DNA from: Flavobacteriales bacterium
GTDB lineage: Bacteria; Bacteroidota; Bacteroidia; Flavobacteriales_D; SKUL01
DNA: 9,180 nucleotides
Assembly: GCA_007129985.1 (NCBI GenBank)
Contig: SKUL01000053.1
Location: 1-9,180, forward strand
Reading direction: 5' to 3'
Shown here: positions 6,125 to 9,180 of the stretch, one piece after another
Layout: every line of letters begins with the position of its first letter
How positions within the stretch are numbered: position 1 is the stretch's first letter
The notes under the pieces: model-generated
What the model saw: the letters and a program-made list of their open reading frames with translations, nothing else
Told to the model about the DNA's origin: nothing
Database searches by the model: none
Made by a program: the position numbers and the translations under genes

Positions 6125-7611
6125 CCCAAGTCTCCCAATCCGAAATCAACCAACTCGCATGGAAAGCCTGCGACACCTTTCGCGGTGTGGTTGACCCGAG
6201 CGAATACAAAAACTACATCCTCGTTTTTCTCTTCCTCAAGTACATCAGCGATGTGCACCGCGACCGCAAGGAAGCCTACGAAGAGAAATACAAGGGCGAT
6301 GCCACCCGTGTAAAGCGCGCCATGGAGCGCGAACGCTTTGTGATTCCCGATGGTGCCAATTACTACGATATTTATGAGCAGCGAGATGATCCGCACATCG
6401 GCGAAATCATCAACAAAGCCCTCGACGCCATTGAAGAGGCCAACAAAGGAAAACTCGAAGGCGTGTTTCGGAATATCGACTTCAACAGCGAAAATAACCT
6501 GGGCGAAACCAAAGACCGCCACCGCAGGCTCAAAAACCTCATTGAGGATTTTGCGGATAAAAGACTGGATTTTCGGCCTTCAACCTTGGGAAATCAGGAT
6601 GTGATTGGTAACACCTACGAATACCTGATATCCCACTTTGCCAGCGATGCAGGAAAGAAAGGTGGTGAGTTTTACACCCCCGCTGAAGTCAGCGAGTTGC
6701 TGGCCAAACTCCTCCGGCCCAAAGAAGGCATGCGTATCTACGACCCGGCCTGCGGTTCAGGTTCTCTGCTGATTAAAGTGGCCCGTGAGATTGATTCTGA
6801 CAACTACTCAGTGTACGGCCAGGAAAGCAACGGAAGTACCTGGGCGTTGGGCAAGATGAACATGTTTCTGCACGAAATAGACAACGCCAAAATTGAGTGG
6901 GGAGATACACTCAACAACCCCAAACTCACCGAGGGTGACCACCTGATGAAATTCGACATTGTGGTGGCGAATCCTCCTTTCTCGCTCGATAAATGGGGTG
7001 CCGAAAAAGCCGGAAATGATCGTTACAACAGATTCTGGCGAGGAGTGCCACCCAAAAGCAAAGCCGACTATGCATTTATCACGCACATGATTGAGAGTAC
7101 CGTGGAGGGCACCGGAAAAGTGGGTGTTATCGTGCCTCATGGCGTCCTTTTTCGCGGAAGCTCCGAGGGTCTGATTCGCCAAAAGCTTATTGAAGAGAAC
7201 CTTCTTGAGGCTGTGATAGGCCTACCGGCACAATTGTTTTTTGGTACCGGAATTCCCGCCGCCATTTTGCTTTTTAACCGCGGCAAGAAAACCACCGATG
7301 TGTTGTTTGTAGATGCCAGCCGGGAATATGCAGAAGGCAAGCGACAAAACCGCATGCGGGAGGAGGACATCGAGAAAATAACCGCTACGGTTCGCGATTT
7401 ACGAGCTATTGAAAAATACAGTTATCGCGCTACGCAGGCCGAAATCAGGGAGAATGAGTACAACCTCAACATTCCGCGCTACGTGGATACTTTTGAGGAG
7501 GAAGAAGAGATAGATGTAAGCGCTTTACGCGGTGAAATCAAAGAACTCGAATCCGAATTGGCCGACGTGCGCAAAGAGATGGATAAATACTTGGATGAAT
7601 TAGGGTTTTGA
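6121..7611 (+). CDS. hsdM: Type I restriction-modification DNA methyltransferase subunit HsdM
   Basis: A 496-residue protein, full length for the family. The N-terminal HsdM helical domain (about 5-140) is followed by the adenine-N6 methyltransferase domain. The S-adenosylmethionine-binding motif DPACGSGS lies at 208-215 and the catalytic motif NPPF at 284-287. The conserved blocks PHGVLFRG and FFGTGIPAAILLFNRGK are present. An acidic region EEEEEID and a C-terminal coiled coil (about 470-496) are likely contacts for HsdS. Role: methylates adenine in the target chosen by HsdS and, with HsdR, forms the restriction complex. All key residues are present. Its start overlaps the preceding gene (ATGA) and its stop overlaps the next gene's TTG start (7608-7611). 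No hsdR is in the window. Confidence 0.95.
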   Translation: MTQVSQSEINQLAWKACDTFRGVVDPSEYKNYILVFLFLKYISDVHRDRKEAYEEKYKGDATRVKRAMERERFVIPDGANYYDIYEQRDDPHIGEIINKALDAIEEANKGKLEGVFRNIDFNSENNLGETKDRHRRLKNLIEDFADKRLDFRPSTLGNQDVIGNTYEYLISHFASDAGKKGGEFYTPAEVSELLAKLLRPKEGMRIYDPACGSGSLLIKVAREIDSDNYSVYGQESNGSTWALGKMNMFLHEIDNAKIEWGDTLNNPKLTEGDHLMKFDIVVANPPFSLDKWGAEKAGNDRYNRFWRGVPPKSKADYAFITHMIESTVEGTGKVGVIVPHGVLFRGSSEGLIRQKLIEENLLEAVIGLPAQLFFGTGIPAAILLFNRGKKTTDVLFVDASREYAEGKRQNRMREEDIEKITATVRDLRAIEKYSYRATQAEIRENEYNLNIPRYVDTFEEEEEIDVSALRGEIKELESELADVRKEMDKYLDELGF

Positions 7612-8726
7612 AAGGCTACATGTACATATTGCAGTGCAATGACGGCAGCTATTATACTGGTAGCACCAAAGACCTTGAGTTGCGTCTGGAGCAACACATG
7701 GAGGGCAAGGGCGCTAATCACACGCGGAAAAGATTGCCTGTAAAGCTGCTGTATTTTGAGGAATATCAGCGAATTGATGAAGCGTACTATCGTGAAAAAC
7801 AAGTTCAGGGTTGGAACCGCAAAAAGAAAGAAGCGCTGATTGACGGCAAACCTGAATTGTTGCCGGATTTGGCAATTGCCTATCGAGATCGAAATGCTCC
7901 TAAGCCCCAATCGCGGCCAGAGGCACCCCAATCGCGGCCTGAGGCGCCCCAATCGCGGCCTGAGGAGGCCCCTGAGTCTGGTCGAAGGGTACTCGAAGGC
8001 CAGCTCTACGAAGCCGAATTCTCCTCCGAACCCGCAACCCCCTTTGGCTTCGAGAGTCCCTCGACCAAGCTCGGGAACCACCTCAGCCGACGGGAAGCTC
8101 TCGATTTAGTTCCTAGTGGACCTGATCCGCAGCATGATGCACCCCAATCGCGGCCTGATGAACCGCAATCGCGGCCTGAGGTAACCCAAACGCGGCCTGA
8201 GGATCTCGAAGGCCAGACCCACGAAGCCGAATTCTCCTCCGAACCCGCAACCCCCTTTGGCTTCGAGAGTCCCTCGACCAAGCTCGGGAACCACCTCAGC
8301 CAGCGGGGGTCGCTCAGCCAGCGGGAGGCTCTGGAATCACGGTCAATGAAACCACGATGGCGGCCTGAGGAGGCCCCTGAGCCTGGTCGAAGGGTACTCG
8401 AAGGCCAGCCCCACGATGCCGAGATTTCCTCCAAACCCGAGCCCCCCTATGGCTTCGAGAGTCCCTCGACCAAGCTCGGGAACCACCTCAGCCGGCGGGG
8501 TTCTCTACACACGGGTTTAAATGAACCCCAATCGCGGCCTGAGGGACTCGAAGGCCAACACTACGAAGCCGAATTCTCCTCCGAACCTGCACCCCCCTTT
8601 GGCTTCGAGAGTCCCTCGACCAAGCTCGGGAACCACCTCAGCCGACGGGGCGATCTCGGAGGCCAGCCCCACGAAGCAAAACCCTCAAGAGACAAGCAAT
8701 CGTCAAATAAATCCAAGAACAAATGA
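7608..8726 (+). CDS. UPF0213/YhbQ-like GIY-YIG nuclease with repeat-encoded C-terminal tail
   Basis: A 372-residue protein. Residues 1 to about 80 are a complete small GIY-YIG domain of the YhbQ/UPF0213 type: YMYIL (4-8), YYTGST (15-20), Arg26, His30, and Glu63 in YYREKQVQGW, the expected catalytic set. Family members are usually about 80-100 residues. The remaining 270 or so residues are encoded by repeats: PQSRPEA-like heptads and four copies of a longer unit ending PFGFESPSTKLGNHLS. This tail has no recognisable fold and is rich in Pro, Ser, Glu and Arg. I prefer the TTG at 7608 as start because it overlaps the hsdM stop (TTGA) and supplies the MKGYMYIL typical of the family; the ATG at 7620 is the alternative. 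The stop overlaps the fic start (ATGA, 8723-8726). The gene may have spread with its repeats into this operon. It is not a known part of type I enzymes. Confidence 0.85.
   Translation: MKGYMYILQCNDGSYYTGSTKDLELRLEQHMEGKGANHTRKRLPVKLLYFEEYQRIDEAYYREKQVQGWNRKKKEALIDGKPELLPDLAIAYRDRNAPKPQSRPEAPQSRPEAPQSRPEEAPESGRRVLEGQLYEAEFSSEPATPFGFESPSTKLGNHLSRREALDLVPSGPDPQHDAPQSRPDEPQSRPEVTQTRPEDLEGQTHEAEFSSEPATPFGFESPSTKLGNHLSQRGSLSQREALESRSMKPRWRPEEAPEPGRRVLEGQPHDAEISSKPEPPYGFESPSTKLGNHLSRRGSLHTGLNEPQSRPEGLEGQHYEAEFSSEPAPPFGFESPSTKLGNHLSRRGDLGGQPHEAKPSRDKQSSNKSKNK
7905..7965 (+). repeat. Three tandem 21-bp repeats (PQSRPEA-coding)
   Basis: Three units with core CCCCAATCGCGGCCTGAGG begin at 7905, 7926 and 7947. 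The 21-base spacing equals seven codons, so each encodes PQSRPEA/E. The first has AGAGG instead of TGAGG. Confidence 0.9.
7992..8094 (+). repeat. 103-bp repeat unit, copy 1
   Basis: Runs from CTCGAAGGCCAG to the CAGCCGACGGG end. A longer left arm (7971-8001, containing TGGTCGAAGG) is imperfectly complementary to the right arm 8046-8075 (containing CCCTCGACCAAGCTCGGG), so the transcript or single strand could form a long hairpin with a roughly 44-base loop. Confidence 0.9.
8142..8202 (+). repeat. Second set of three tandem 21-bp repeats
   Basis: Units begin at 8142, 8163 and 8184, again exactly 21 bases apart, with small changes (CCGCAATCG, ACCCAAACG). They are in the same frame as the first set and encode PQSRPDE, PQSRPEV, TQTRPED. 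Single further units occur at 8352-8370 (diverged) and 8526-8544. Confidence 0.85.
8205..8307 (+). repeat. 103-bp repeat unit, copy 2
   Basis: Same length and ends as copy 1, offset by 213 bases, a multiple of three. The right arm is 8259-8288. The left arm is shortened: the TGGTCGAAGG part is missing and a 21-bp unit directly precedes it. An 18-bp tandem duplication of CTCAGCCAGCGGG follows (8295-8307 and 8313-8325). Confidence 0.9.
8397..8499 (+). repeat. 103-bp repeat unit, copy 3
   Basis: Same length and frame (192 bases after copy 2), more diverged in the middle (GAGATTTCCTCC). It has the full left arm (8376-8406), complementary to 8451-8480 at about 23 of 30 positions by hand alignment. 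Confidence 0.9.
8547..8677 (+). repeat. 103-bp repeat unit, copy 4, plus a truncated fifth copy
   Basis: Copy 4 is 8547-8649, 150 bases after copy 3 and in the same frame, with right arm 8601-8630. A partial fifth copy (8655-8677, CTCGGAGGCCAGCCCCACGA and the following bases) follows at once and then breaks off into unique, Lys/Ser/Asn-rich coding sequence that ends the gene. Confidence 0.85.
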
Positions 8727-9180
8727 ATCTGCCAGAAACCATTCAACAAGTCGATACGCTGTTCCAGAAATGGAAAGACCTTCAGCCCCTTTCCAAGGAT
8801 GCTGCGGACAAACTCTGGCAAAAGCTGCGCCTGGAATGGAACTTCAACTCCAACCACATCGAGGGCAATACACTCACCTACGGCGAAACCAAGTTGTTGC
8901 TGATGTTCGACAAAACAACAGGCGACCACGTGTTGCGTGAGTACGAAGAAATGAAAGCGCACGACCTCGCCGTGCATCTCATTAAGGAATGGGCAGCCGA
9001 CGCCGAAAGAGAACTCACAGAGGCCAACATTCGTGAACTCAATAAAGTAATCCTCGTCAAACCGTTTTGGAAAGAAGCACTGACACCAGACGGCCACAAC
9101 ACCCGCCGCCTCATTGATATTGGCACCTACAAAAAACACCCTAACCATGTGCGCACTGCTACCGGAGAGATTTTTCACTA
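8723..9180 (+). CDS. Fic family protein, 3' partial
   Basis: 152 codons are visible before the right edge. The ATG at 8723 overlaps the stop of the GIY-YIG gene (ATGA). The N-terminus is that of a Fic/DOC-family protein: LRLEWNFNSNHIEGNTLTYGET (about 36-57) contains the inhibitory-helix motif (S/T)xxxE(G/N) as S43-N-H-I-E47-G48, followed by helical sequence and ARRLI-like HNTRRLIDIGTYK. The catalytic HPFxxGNGR motif would lie beyond the window and cannot be checked. Known for the family: transfer of AMP or another nucleotide to a target protein hydroxyl, held in check by the motif's Glu. Fic genes are often found inside Bacteroidota type I restriction-modification operons. Its role there is unclear; a guard or toxin activated when the operon is disturbed is one idea. 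Confidence 0.88.
   Translation, partial: MNLPETIQQVDTLFQKWKDLQPLSKDAADKLWQKLRLEWNFNSNHIEGNTLTYGETKLLLMFDKTTGDHVLREYEEMKAHDLAVHLIKEWAADAERELTEANIRELNKVILVKPFWKEALTPDGHNTRRLIDIGTYKKHPNHVRTATGEIFH

Noticed and set aside
7905..8202. CRISPR-like array from the regularly spaced 21-bp repeats.
   Set aside because: The units are directly tandem with no unique spacers, are translated in frame, and no cas gene is present.
7479..9178. Several long minus-strand open frames (up to about 205 codons) across the repeat region and the fic gene.
   Set aside because: They arise because the repeat unit lacks stops in one reverse frame. They overlap well-supported plus-strand genes and encode only repeat translations such as PSLVEGLSKPKG.

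Overview
The window looks like an accessory, defence-type region of a Bacteroidota chromosome. The start codons lack recognisable Shine-Dalgarno sequences, the leaders are A/T-rich, and the gene families (half-size HsdS, Fic linked to type I restriction-modification, PD-(D/E)XK-4 nuclease, a GIY-YIG gene followed by dispersed palindromic repeats) are all common in that phylum. The species cannot be named from the sequence.

Region 1 (2-1888, +) is the 3' part of a large AAA+ ATPase/zinc-protease gene. Its AAA+ portion resembles the Clp/ClpB type, but the C-terminal peptidase is of the FtsH (M41) type with an HESGH zinc motif. Region 2 (1869-3852, +) is a compact, A/T-richer cassette. It holds a divergent uracil-DNA-glycosylase-superfamily protein, a GIY-YIG nuclease with its own N-terminal domain, an 89-residue protein that repeats that N-terminal domain on its own, and a doubtful 25-codon ORF. 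Region 3 (3856-4977, -) is a convergent, stand-alone PD-(D/E)XK nuclease.

After a 261-base intergenic stretch (4978-5238), region 4 (5239 to the right edge, +) is a tightly packed type I restriction-modification operon. The order is half-size hsdS, an unrecognised basic 113-residue protein, hsdM, a UPF0213/YhbQ-like GIY-YIG gene with a repeat-encoded tail, and a Fic-family gene cut by the window edge. hsdS and the next gene are one base apart; the remaining junctions are 4-base ATGA/TTGA overlaps, so translation is probably coupled throughout. No hsdR is visible, and it would be expected further right.

Two parts deserve most attention. One is the GIY-YIG gene whose C-terminal two thirds consists of in-frame 21-bp tandem repeats and four copies of a 103-bp element containing long inverted-repeat arms; a nuclease/palindrome partnership is possible. 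The other is the glycosylase-like/GIY-YIG/small-protein cassette, which could be a base-excision-type defence or repair module.
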